Below, piece after piece: positions 16,807-25,900 of a stretch of 64,000 nucleotides of DNA. The notes beneath the pieces were generated by a model. It was not told the DNA's origin. It saw only the letters and a list, made by a program, of their open reading frames with translations, and ran no database searches. The translations under genes were made by a program, and so were the position numbers. This DNA is from Pararhizobium sp. IMCC3301 (GTDB lineage Bacteria; Pseudomonadota; Alphaproteobacteria; Rhizobiales; GCA-2746425). The stretch covers positions 4,183,001 through 4,247,000 of the forward strand of contig NZ_CP132336.1 in NCBI RefSeq assembly GCF_030758315.1, written 5' to 3'. The first letter of the stretch is position 1. Each line of letters starts with the position of its first letter.

Positions 16807-17529
16807 TTGATTTCTGCAGAATCTCTGTACACAAGCAAAGCAGTGTTTTTACAAGAATCGTGCAGGGATAGTGAGTTGGAATTGGCCTTTGGCAAAAAAC
16901 GCAACAATGGAAGTCTCCCGTTCGGCGGAATAAGGCCTGTTCCCAGGGGACGGGCCAACATTCTTGCGTTGGCAGTTCTGACTCTGGCTCTGTCCGGTTG
17001 CATTCTTCTGACACCGCCGCCTTCGCGCACATTTGATCTGACTGCCCCGACCGCGATTTCAAAAGTCAGTGGAAGAGCCGGTCAGTTGCTGATTGTCGAG
17101 CCGAGCGCCCTGCAGGCGCTGGCTGGTAGCGGAATTGTCGTGCGCCCCACCGCATCAGAGCTGAATTATTATCCGAAAGCACAATGGGCGGATAATCTGC
17201 CAAAGCTGTTGCAGGCAAAAATTCTGGAATCCTTTGAAGCCACTGGCCGGGCAAGGGCTGTCGGCAAGCCTGGTGACGGTCTCGTCATCGATTATCAGAT
17301 ATTGTCAAATCTGCGGTCATTTGAATTTCACGCAATCGAACAAGCTGCAAAAGTCGACATTTCAATCAAGATCGTCAATGACCGTTCAGGCCGCGTCGTG
17401 GGGACCCGGGAATTCAACTCAAGCGTTACGGCGGCATCTGATGCTCTGGAAGACGCGGTCTTTGCTCTCGATCTCGCCATGGATCAGGTGATTGTGGAAA
17501 TTGTGCGCTGGACACTGCTGCGGACATAG
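16807..17529 (+). CDS. ABC-transport auxiliary lipoprotein (PqiC-like)
   Basis: A lipoprotein that usually ends Mla-like operons in alphaproteobacteria and is thought to connect the MCE tunnel to the outer membrane. The lipobox LALSGC puts the acylated Cys at residue 65 if translation begins at the TTG at 16807. That leaves an unusually long n-region, so a later TTG such as the one at 16876 is more likely; the true start is uncertain. The mature part shows the family pattern: FDLTAP, LLIVEPSALQALAGSGIVVR, YYPKAQWADNLPKLLQ, and a C-terminal DLAMDQVIVEIVRW helix. It lies 58 bases after the MCE gene. Confidence 0.8.
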   Translation: MISAESLYTSKAVFLQESCRDSELELAFGKKRNNGSLPFGGIRPVPRGRANILALAVLTLALSGCILLTPPPSRTFDLTAPTAISKVSGRAGQLLIVEPSALQALAGSGIVVRPTASELNYYPKAQWADNLPKLLQAKILESFEATGRARAVGKPGDGLVIDYQILSNLRSFEFHAIEQAAKVDISIKIVNDRSGRVVGTREFNSSVTAASDALEDAVFALDLAMDQVIVEIVRWTLLRT

Positions 17530-17620
17530 CAAGTCCGGCAGTCACGAAAATCTGTTTTGGCGTTTTGGGAAAGCTCAATCTTGAGTCCGGCCAAAAATCC
17601 GGTTATAGACGCAATGCATC

Positions 17621-18106
17621 TCAATCTGATTTGATATCCTTGGCACCGTCGCCACCTTTGCGCTTTGCTCCCGGTGGATGACCACCCAGCGCGTTTCGCA
17701 ATTCGCGTGCCGCCTCAGCCAGCATCCGCGCTTTTTCAACACCTAACGAATCTTCAATAAGCCGATCCATATCGTGCCAGGCTTCATGAATGGCGAGTAG
17801 CATTTCGCGGCCCTTGCCCGTCAGGGTCAGAATATTGCAGCGCGCAGTTTGCTGGTTTGGCCGTCTTGAGATCAGCCCGGCAGAGATCAGGCGTGAACTC
17901 ATGGTGCTCATGCTCGCCGGTGAAATATGAAATTCGCGTGCAAGTTCAACCTGCGAAGCTGATCCCATTCGGTTCAGGGCAGCAAGAATCCGGGCCTGTC
18001 GCGGTTGAATCCCATGGGGTGCCAGCCGGATGCGCAAACGCTCTTCCAGCAGATTACAGGAATGTAACAGGGGATGAAGCAAAAAGCCTTGTGTTTTCGC
18101 AGCCAT
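17621..18106 (-). CDS. MarR-family transcriptional regulator
   Basis: A 161-aa MarR-type dimeric repressor. The winged helix-turn-helix spans about residues 35-100 (GIQPRQARILAAL, ASQVELAREFHISPASMSTMSSRL, ISRRPNQQTARCNILTLTGKG), flanked by dimerisation helices. The C-terminal tail is Lys/Gly-rich. It is divergent from an RND efflux operon, the usual arrangement for a local repressor of efflux. A 12-bp perfect palindrome lies 6 bp upstream of the ATG, and no Shine-Dalgarno sequence fits between them, so translation may be leaderless or start further in. The inducer is unknown. Confidence 0.88.
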   Translation of the reverse strand: MAAKTQGFLLHPLLHSCNLLEERLRIRLAPHGIQPRQARILAALNRMGSASQVELAREFHISPASMSTMSSRLISAGLISRRPNQQTARCNILTLTGKGREMLLAIHEAWHDMDRLIEDSLGVEKARMLAEAARELRNALGGHPPGAKRKGGDGAKDIKSD

Positions 18107-18112
18107 TGTTAG

Positions 18113-18124
18113 AATGTTAACATT
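18113..18124. promoter_or_regulatory. Perfect palindrome AATGTTAACATT next to the marR start
   Basis: A 12-bp perfect dyad 6 bp upstream of the MarR start codon. MarR proteins bind short AT-rich palindromes of this kind, so this is a candidate autoregulatory operator. Confidence 0.5.
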
Positions 18125-18182
18125 GATTTAGCCAAACCATGTTCCGGTTTTTGAATTGCTGTTTTGATAAGAGATGACCCCG

Positions 18183-18210
18183 ACAACACGTCGCATACTT
18201 GTCGTGTTGT
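18183..18210. promoter_or_regulatory. Inverted repeat in the marR / RND intergenic region
   Basis: ACAACACG (18183-18190) and CGTGTTGT (18203-18210) form an 8+8 perfect inverted repeat with a 12-bp spacer, inside the 342-bp region between the divergent MarR and efflux genes. The rest of the region shows no coding frame. It is a candidate second operator or efflux promoter element. Confidence 0.4.
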
Positions 18211-18448
18211 TGTCTATGTTCCAGCCAACACTGGCAGGTGGGTTTATTCGATCTTTGTATGTGCACGGCGTCATAAAGACTGCTTTGAAACTGTGTTCAA
18301 CCGACGACTGAAAGACGTATCCGATGATTTTAGGTATTGCTTCACCAGGGGCAGCAGGTCTTGCAACTGCTTCGCTAGAGTACGAACTTGATGCGCGTCA
18401 GAAAACGGCAGATAATGCTCTGTTTTTATGGCTTCGCGGTGAGATAAT

Positions 18449-19648
18449 ATGAAGAATTTTCTCTCTGTTCTTGTCGCAGCTGTCTTGGTTGGCGGTATAT
18501 ATGTCTGGACCTTTGTCTACGATGTCAGCGGCTCGCCAGCACCGGCGAGCGCAACCATGCCAGGGGGAGGGGGCGCGGAAGCGGGACGAGGCAGGGGCGG
18601 CGGCGCAGGCGGCAATCAGGCAGCAGTCGTCACATTGGCGGCCGTCAATGTAGTGCCATTCACCGATCTGTTCAGCGCCCTTGGCACAGTCCAGGCCGAT
18701 GCGCGTGTCAGGGTTCTCAGTGAAACCAGCGGGCGCGTTACGGCCGTTCCCGTGACGCCGAATATCAAGGTGGAAGCCGGTGCACTTCTGGTTTCCCTGA
18801 ATGATGAAATCGAAAAAATCGCCGTCAGAACAGCCGGGATTCAACTGCAACAATCCCAGGAAACCCTGGTGCGCTACCAGAAACTGGCAACCAGCGGCAC
18901 GCTGACCAACACATCGCTTGCCGACGCGCAGGTTGCCGTTGAGATTGCCCAGGCGGCTCTGGACAAAGCCAATTATGAGCTGGGTCAACGCAGCATTGTT
19001 GCACCCATTGCCGGCACCCCCGGCCTGACCGATATTCAGCTTGGCGCTTATTTGAACACCGGCACACAAATCGTAACACTCACCAACACGGATAATCTGG
19101 TCGTCGAATTTTCCCTGCCGGATCGTGCCGTTGATCTGCTGAGGACCGGCTACCCGGTCCGGGTCACTTCTCCCTCGCGGCCCGGTGCTGTTCTGGAAGG
19201 CGAAATCACCGCATATGACAACGAAATAGATCCGCAAACCCGGCTGATCGGAGTGAAGGCACGATTCGCCAACGCAGCAGGCGCACTCCAGCCAGGTGCC
19301 ATCGTCAATGTGCTTGTCACAAATACCAATGAGCCTTTGCCAAGCATCCCGGTCTCGGCGCTGACCTGGAGTCGGGACGGCGCGTCGGTATGGGTCTCAA
19401 CAGATGGCAAGGTGCGGCAAGTACCGGTCATTGTGCGCTCACGGCAGGACGATACTGTTTGGCTGGATGCAGCTTTGCAGGATGGCGACCAGATCGTAAC
19501 AGAAGGTGTTCAGAAATTGCGCGAAGGCTCGCAGATCATCACACTCGATCAGCTCAATCAGAGATCTGCTGAGAGCGAAGGCGGCAGCCCAGGCCAGCAA
19601 CCAGCCCAAGGTGAGCGCCGTCGTCGTCCGGCGGAAGCCGGGTCATGA
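18449..19648 (+). CDS. RND efflux periplasmic adaptor (membrane fusion protein)
   Basis: A 399-aa HlyD/AcrA-family adaptor linking an RND pump to an outer-membrane channel. Features are one N-terminal membrane anchor (residues 4-22), then a Gly/Arg-rich linker with several Gly runs (about 38-55). A barrel-sandwich hybrid (VSGRV-type ETSGRVTAVPV and SIVAPIAGTPGLTDIQLGAYL halves), an alpha-hairpin, a beta-barrel with a DPQTRLIGVKARF segment, and a membrane-proximal domain follow. The C-terminal 25 residues are Gln/Arg-rich. The stop overlaps the pump start by 4 bases (ATGA). No outer-membrane TolC-like gene is adjacent, so a shared channel is presumed. Confidence 0.9.
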   Translation: MKNFLSVLVAAVLVGGIYVWTFVYDVSGSPAPASATMPGGGGAEAGRGRGGGAGGNQAAVVTLAAVNVVPFTDLFSALGTVQADARVRVLSETSGRVTAVPVTPNIKVEAGALLVSLNDEIEKIAVRTAGIQLQQSQETLVRYQKLATSGTLTNTSLADAQVAVEIAQAALDKANYELGQRSIVAPIAGTPGLTDIQLGAYLNTGTQIVTLTNTDNLVVEFSLPDRAVDLLRTGYPVRVTSPSRPGAVLEGEITAYDNEIDPQTRLIGVKARFANAAGALQPGAIVNVLVTNTNEPLPSIPVSALTWSRDGASVWVSTDGKVRQVPVIVRSRQDDTVWLDAALQDGDQIVTEGVQKLREGSQIITLDQLNQRSAESEGGSPGQQPAQGERRRRPAEAGS

Positions 19649-22600
19649 GTGACATGGCGAAACCAAATTCGAGAACAGGTTTTGCGGAACTGTTTATTTC
19701 AAGGCCAATTCTCGCCCTCGTCATCAATCTTCTGATTGCAGTGGCAGGAGTTGCAGCCTTTTCGGCGGTTGACGTGCGTGAACTGCCGAATGTCGATCAG
19801 CCGGTTCTGTCGATTTCCACCACTTATGAGGGTGCAGCACCTGAAACAGTTGATACGGAAATTACCACACCACTTGAAAGCGCCCTCTCGGCTCTGGAGG
19901 GGCTGCAAAGCATTTCATCAACATCAAGCTACGGCCGGAGCCGCATCAATCTGGAATTTTCCGATACAGTGGCGATCAGCGATATAGCCAATGAAGCGCG
20001 GGAAATCGTTGCGCGCACGGTGCGGCAATTGCCTGATAATATCAATGATCCGATAGTCACCAAAAATGATTCTGATGCCGATCCGGTTATGCGCCTTGCC
20101 TTGTTGGGCGGCACCAGCATGGATGCGCTGACTGAACTGGCTGAAGGTGTCATTTCTGACCGTGTGTCCACAATCGAGGGCATATCCGAGGTCGAAGTGG
20201 TCGGCGATCAGGTCAATGAATTTCAGGTTCATGTCAATATGATCTCCCTGACCGGACGGGGCTTGACGCTGAATGATCTGGAAGACGCACTTTCCACGCT
20301 GCGCTCGACTGATCCGTTAGGCGACATTGACTCTGAATCCCAATCCGTCGTGATGCGCAACTCGGATCCCGTGATCGATGCATCTGCCATCAGCAATATA
20401 TTGATCAATGCCACAACCCGCGTCGGGGATGTCGCCTTTGTCCAGCTGACAGCAAGCGAACGCACAACCCTGACCCGTGTGAACGGGGAAAGTTCCGTTG
20501 GACTGAACATTGTCCGCCAGTCAGTCGGCAACACCCTTGCCATCTCAAAAGCGGTGCGCGCCGCCGTGGTTGAATTGCAATCCGAACTGCCGGACGGTAT
20601 CAGACTGATTATCAATTCGGACGACGGAACCTTCATTGAACAGTCGATCAAGGAAGTGGTTTTTTCCATTGGCATGGCTGTGATCATTGTCATTGGTGTG
20701 ATTTTTGTTTTTCTGCGCTCAGTCAGCGCGACTCTGATCCCGGCAATTGCCATTCCCGTGGCATTGACCGGGACGCTGGCCGCGATCTGGGCCGCTGGCT
20801 TTTCCATCAACACGATATCCCTTTTGGCCCTGGTTCTGGCCACCGGTATGGTTGTCGATGATGCCATTGTGGTGATGGAAAATATTGTGCGCAAGCGCCA
20901 GTCCGGTCTGGGGCCGCGCGCTGCCGCAGCTGCAGGCACCAACGAAGTGTTTTTTGCCGTCATATCCACCACTGCAACGCTCGCCGCCGTTTTCATCCCT
21001 ATTTCCTTCCTGCCGGGGCAGGCAGGCGGTATATTTGCCGAATTTGGCTTCGTGCTGGCTTTCTGCGTCACGCTGTCATCAATTGTTGCGCTGACACTGG
21101 TGCCGGCCATGGCCGCAATCCTTGACCCGGGCGGTCGCAGCGGCACGCAGGCCGAAAAACGCGAAAGCGTCTTTGCGCGGGCCTACGGTTCGATTGTGGA
21201 CTTTTCCCTGCGAATCCCGATTATTGTCATTGGGATCGCGATCGCTTTCGCCATCTTTGCCGCAAGCAGCTTCTTTTCCCTGCCTTCTGAATTGACACCG
21301 CGTGAAGACCGGGGCTTCTTTCTCATCGCCTCGCGGGCGCCCTCCGGGGCCAGTCTGAGCTTCACCAACAACCAGGTCCGCCAGGTCGAGGCCGTCCTGC
21401 AGCCTTATCTTGAAAGTGGTGAAATAGCTGCAGTGCTGTCGCTTATCGGGCGTGGATCATCGTCCTCAGCATTTGTGATTGTCAGGCTGCAGGATTGGGA
21501 TCAACGCACGCGCAGCCAGCAGGAAATTGCCCAGGAAGTAAATCAGAAACTGCGGCGGATCACCGGACTGACCCCGGCCATCCGGACGCCCAACAGTCTG
21601 GGGATACGGGGCGCCGGGCGTGGATTGCAGTTTGCTGTGACCGGCAAGGACTACGATGCCATCGTGCAGGCTGGCGACGCGCTTGTCGCCGCCATGGCGC
21701 AGGAAACGGATACATTTGTGAACCCTCAATTGGGGTATGACACCAGCCAACCGCTGGTCTCTGTCTCCATAGACCGGGAACTTGCAACAAGATTGGGGCT
21801 AACGGTCAAGACGATTACCTCAATCATCAATGCCATGAGCGAAGGCACCACTGCAGCAACCGTCATTGTTTCGGGCGAGGAATATGATATTCGCATAGTT
21901 CCAGCGGGACCGCCGATCAATGATCCGGGCGACCTGGAGCGGATATTCGTCGAAACCGCAGCGGGCAATTATGTGCCGCTTTCCACCGCCGTCACACTGA
22001 CCCAGACGGCAGGAGCTTCAACCCTCTCGCGCGAGAAGGGTCAGCGCGCAGTGCCGGTACAGGCAAATCTCGCCACCGGTGTCGATTTAAGCTCGGCCGC
22101 CAAACGCGCCGAGGCCCTTGCTCGCGATATTTTGCCCGCTGGTATGGGCATTACCTTTCTTGCGGAAGCTGCTGCGCTTGATGAAAGCCAGAGCAGTACG
22201 CTGCTTGTTTTTGGCATCGCGCTGTTGATTGTTTTTCTCGTGCTGGCAGCGCAGTTTGAAAGTTTTGGCAGCGCCATCATCATTATGCTGACCGTGCCTT
22301 TCGGCCTGGCCGCCGCAGTGCTTGCCATATCACTGACCGGAGGGTCTTTGAATTATTACAGTCAGATCGGTCTTGTGATGCTGATAGGCATCATGGCCAA
22401 GAACGGTATTCTGATTGTCGAATTTGCCAATCAACTGCGTGAACGGGGCCAAGATGTCGACAGCGCCATTCGAGACGCAGTGCGGTTGCGTTTCAGACCT
22501 GTCATAATGACCATGATATCAACTGTTTTTGGCGGCCTGCCGCTGGTCTTCGCCTCTGACGCCGGTGCCGAAGCACGCATTGCAGTTGGCTGGGTCGTGG

Positions 22601-22758
22601 TTGGCGGACTAGGTTTTGCCACCGTATTCACACTGTTTTTGACGCCGGTCTTCTATCGACTGATCGCGCCGTTGGGAAGTGTTCCGGGATCATCGTCCCG
22701 AAAACTGGCCATGGAAGGCCTGCCGGTCGCGCCTGGCACACCAGCCCCCTCAAACTGA
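19645..22758 (+). CDS. RND multidrug efflux permease (AcrB/MexB-like)
   Basis: A 1037-aa proton-driven inner-membrane pump of the HAE1 type. It has 12 predicted TM segments with two large periplasmic loops (after TM1 and TM7). The proton-relay residues are intact: the Asp-Asp pair in TM4 (GMVVDDAIVVMENI) and the Lys in TM10 (GIMAKNGILIVEFANQL). The TM1 start FISRPILALVINLLI and the porter-domain ANEAREIVARTVRQLP are typical. Substrates are not predictable. It is translationally coupled to the adaptor gene and probably controlled by the divergent MarR repressor. Transcription appears to end at the 17-bp hairpin at 22921-22958. Confidence 0.93.
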   Translation: MSDMAKPNSRTGFAELFISRPILALVINLLIAVAGVAAFSAVDVRELPNVDQPVLSISTTYEGAAPETVDTEITTPLESALSALEGLQSISSTSSYGRSRINLEFSDTVAISDIANEAREIVARTVRQLPDNINDPIVTKNDSDADPVMRLALLGGTSMDALTELAEGVISDRVSTIEGISEVEVVGDQVNEFQVHVNMISLTGRGLTLNDLEDALSTLRSTDPLGDIDSESQSVVMRNSDPVIDASAISNILINATTRVGDVAFVQLTASERTTLTRVNGESSVGLNIVRQSVGNTLAISKAVRAAVVELQSELPDGIRLIINSDDGTFIEQSIKEVVFSIGMAVIIVIGVIFVFLRSVSATLIPAIAIPVALTGTLAAIWAAGFSINTISLLALVLATGMVVDDAIVVMENIVRKRQSGLGPRAAAAAGTNEVFFAVISTTATLAAVFIPISFLPGQAGGIFAEFGFVLAFCVTLSSIVALTLVPAMAAILDPGGRSGTQAEKRESVFARAYGSIVDFSLRIPIIVIGIAIAFAIFAASSFFSLPSELTPREDRGFFLIASRAPSGASLSFTNNQVRQVEAVLQPYLESGEIAAVLSLIGRGSSSSAFVIVRLQDWDQRTRSQQEIAQEVNQKLRRITGLTPAIRTPNSLGIRGAGRGLQFAVTGKDYDAIVQAGDALVAAMAQETDTFVNPQLGYDTSQPLVSVSIDRELATRLGLTVKTITSIINAMSEGTTAATVIVSGEEYDIRIVPAGPPINDPGDLERIFVETAAGNYVPLSTAVTLTQTAGASTLSREKGQRAVPVQANLATGVDLSSAAKRAEALARDILPAGMGITFLAEAAALDESQSSTLLVFGIALLIVFLVLAAQFESFGSAIIIMLTVPFGLAAAVLAISLTGGSLNYYSQIGLVMLIGIMAKNGILIVEFANQLRERGQDVDSAIRDAVRLRFRPVIMTMISTVFGGLPLVFASDAGAEARIAVGWVVVGGLGFATVFTLFLTPVFYRLIAPLGSVPGSSSRKLAMEGLPVAPGTPAPSN

Positions 22759-22920
22759 GCGGTATTGACTGCAAGCCGGTCACCGTGAGTGCTTGCGCGA
22801 AAACGAAATGGGCGCGCGTTTCAGTCCATCGCAACGTTCCAGTCCACTCATTCCCCGGCACATGCAGGAAAACGTATGTCCCGGTGGCACCATCAATGCG
22901 GGGCTGTGATCGAGGTGAGA

Positions 22921-22958
22921 ATGAAAATGCCCGCTGATGGTTCAGCGGGCATTTTCAT
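22921..22958. terminator. Perfect 17-bp hairpin, bidirectional terminator
   Basis: Arms 22921-22937 and 22942-22958 are exactly complementary over 17 bp with a TGGT loop. The stem is GC-rich in the centre, and its A/T-rich outer part supplies a U-run on either transcript. It separates the convergent RND pump and GPR-like genes. Confidence 0.85.
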
Positions 22959-22980
22959 GGTCGGCTGACAGAATGTGGTG

Positions 22981-25900
22981 TCAGCTCAGTTTTCCACTGG
23001 CATGGGCCAGCATCGTGTAAACTTTGCCGGTATCCGAAGTGAGATACTTTTCGGTCAGTTCCGCATCACCATGCTTTTCCGTGACCTCGCCCATAAGCCG
23101 CTCAAAATCTTCGATATATTGGTTGACCGCAGCGCGGAATTCACCGTCATTCTGGAATTTTCGACGGATTTCATCGAAGGTTTTCTGACCCTGGATCGTG
23201 TAGAGGCGGCGGGTGAAGACGTTGCGTTCACCGCGGTTGTACCGATCCCACAATTCCACAGAGGTGGAATGATCAATGGCCCTGGCAATATCCGCAGACA
23301 GCGAATTCAGGGATTCAACCATTTCCGGCTCGGACCGGGTGACTTGTTCAGCCTTGGGCTCCTGGCGTTCGTCACGTTTGCCAAGCTGTTCGCCCATGTC
23401 ACGCTGATCATCGGTTGAGGCACGTTCCAGCAGACTGCTCACCCAACCGGCATTTTTCCGGTCACCTTCTTTGCCACTGAAGGCATTTTGCATTCCCGAT
23501 TTTGATGGAGCCTGCGGCGACGCCGGGGCTGTCTTGGCGGCAGGCCTGTCAGCCACAGCAGGGCGGTTTATGGCACCTGCAATTGCAGCCGGCGTTCCCG
23601 ATGCACTTGGACGAGCGTGCTGGGAAACGATTTCTGAAAGATCGGACAATGCCTGTATCTGCTCGGCGACAACACGGCGCATGGTTGCCATGTTTTCGCG
23701 GGTTTCTTCCGGCAGTTCGATCGTCGCTTTTTTCAGATCAGAGCGGACCGCGTTCAACTCCGCCTGCATGGTTTCAGCGGTCGCCCGCATCTCAACAGTC
23801 GCATCCTTGAAGCGACCAGTCGCGTCGGCAATTGCGTTGGCGATGCCTTCGGTCAGTTCCGCCTGCGCATGCCGTACAGCTTCAGAGGCTTTGTCACCCT
23901 CAGCGCCGGCTGCATTGCTCATTGCGGCCAGTTGTTCAACCACACCGCGGGTCGCTTTTTCGGCGTTCCGGCTCAGATTAATGCCGATCTGTTCAGCGCG
24001 GTCTTCCGCACCTGCCAGAGTTTCAGCGATCAGGCTTGAGAAGGCACGCATCCGGGTTTCCACATCATCCGACTTCTGCATGATTCCCTGAGCAACCTGT
24101 TCCAGGACCGCATAACGCGACTGGAAAGTATCCTCGATCGTGTTGTTGCTGTTGTCGAGGCGGTCCGACACTTCGGCAAGCGACTTGATCTGGATTTCAA
24201 TTTTCTCGGCCAGTCCGCCCATATTGCCAAGTACATTTGTCGACACATCCTGCAGGACACCGACCTGACTTGAGATCGCCTCGGTTGATGACTGGCTCTC
24301 TTCCAGGGCTTTGGCGAGGGTCTGGCGGAATTCTTCTGCCCGCGCGCCCAGACCGTCTTCAACCGACCCCAGTTGTTCATGCGCTGAGGCCAAAACCTGC
24401 TGCAAGCCTGAATTGGCGTTCTCCAGGCGCGATACCATGGATTCCACGTCATCGCGGAGGCTTTCATTGGCCTTGCTCAGCAGACTGATCGCTTCGCTGC
24501 TGCGGCTGTCGAGCAGTTCGACCAGAGACGTGGAGGACGCTGAAATTGTTTCAGCGATTTCACGGCTGCGCTCGGTCAGAGTAGTGGCCATCGACTCGCT
24601 GTTATTGAACACCCGCTCTGCTGCTTCCATTGAGCTCTGCTCAAGATTTGCCACAGTGTTCTGGCTCGCTGCCAGCAGACGTTCGACTGCTTCGCTGCTT
24701 TGCGTATCCAGAGCGGCCAGAACATTATGGCTGCTTTCGCTGAGCAGGGAGGCTGCCTGATCCGACTGGGCGGTCATTTTCGACATGAAGTCAGAGGTCG
24801 CGCCAGTCATGATCTCGGCAATTTCGCGGCCGCGTGATTCGAAGGCATCCAGCAAGCCACGGCTGGTTTCGTCAAGCCGTTCAGCGATCGTGCGATTGCC
24901 TTCATCGAACTGTTCGGTTGCCATATGAGCATGGGTTTTAAGGGTTGCAACCAGTTCTTCATTGCTCTCCAGCATCCGGGTCCGGGCTTCTTCGGCAAGC
25001 TGCGAAATGGCGCGTCCTGTTTCTTCCAGTTTTCCGACCGCATCATCACTTTGCGTGGCAAGCGCGCCAACCAGAAGCTCATTGCTTTCCACCATCCGCG
25101 AGCGGGACTCTTCTGCCATTTGTGCAACAGCTTTTGTGGTTTCTTCCAAGCGGCCAACGGCTTCATCTGTCTGCGAGGAGATTGTGCCAACCAATTGTTG
25201 ATTGCTTTCCAGGATGCGCACACGGGCTTCTTCAGCCAGTTGCGACATGGCGCGGCCACTTTCTTCAAACCGTTCAATTGCTTCGTTGCTTTGCGAGGAC
25301 ATGGCACCGACCAGCTGTTCGTTGCCTTCCAGCATCCGTGAGCGGGCCTCTTCAGCCAATTGCGCCATGGCGCGGCCGCTTTCTTCAAACCGCCCGACTG
25401 CTTCGCTGCTATGCGAGGACAGAGCGCCGATCAAATCATCATTACTATCGAGCAGACGCGAACGCGCCTCTTCGGCCAGTTGCGCAATTGCCCGGCCGCT
25501 CTCGTCAAGCCGGACAATGGTGTTGTCTCCCTGCGAGGCAAGCGCCGAGACCAGTTCCTGATTAGCCTCTTCGATGCGGGCGCGGGCGATTTCACTCTGT
25601 TCGACTGCAGACAGGCTGCTTTCGTTGAGACGTTCGACGGCACGATCACTGAGTGTCTGTATCGTCGACAGGAAGTCGTGGTTCACATTGGCAAGACGTT
25701 CTGCAGCCTGTTCGCTGAGGCTCAGGATGGATTTTCCACCTTCCGTCAAACGTTCGACAGCGTTTGAACTCTGGGTCTCGATATTCGCGATCAATTCCTG
25801 ATTGCTGTCCAGCAGGCGTATTCTTGCATTTTCGCTGGAGGCAGCAATGGCCGCGGCAATATCTTCGCCCTGTTGCGAGAACGTATCGACAATGGTCGAG

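Noticed and set aside
18164-18391. 75-codon frame in the marR-RND intergenic region
   Set aside because: It has no ribosome site or family, and it covers the promoter and palindromes expected there.
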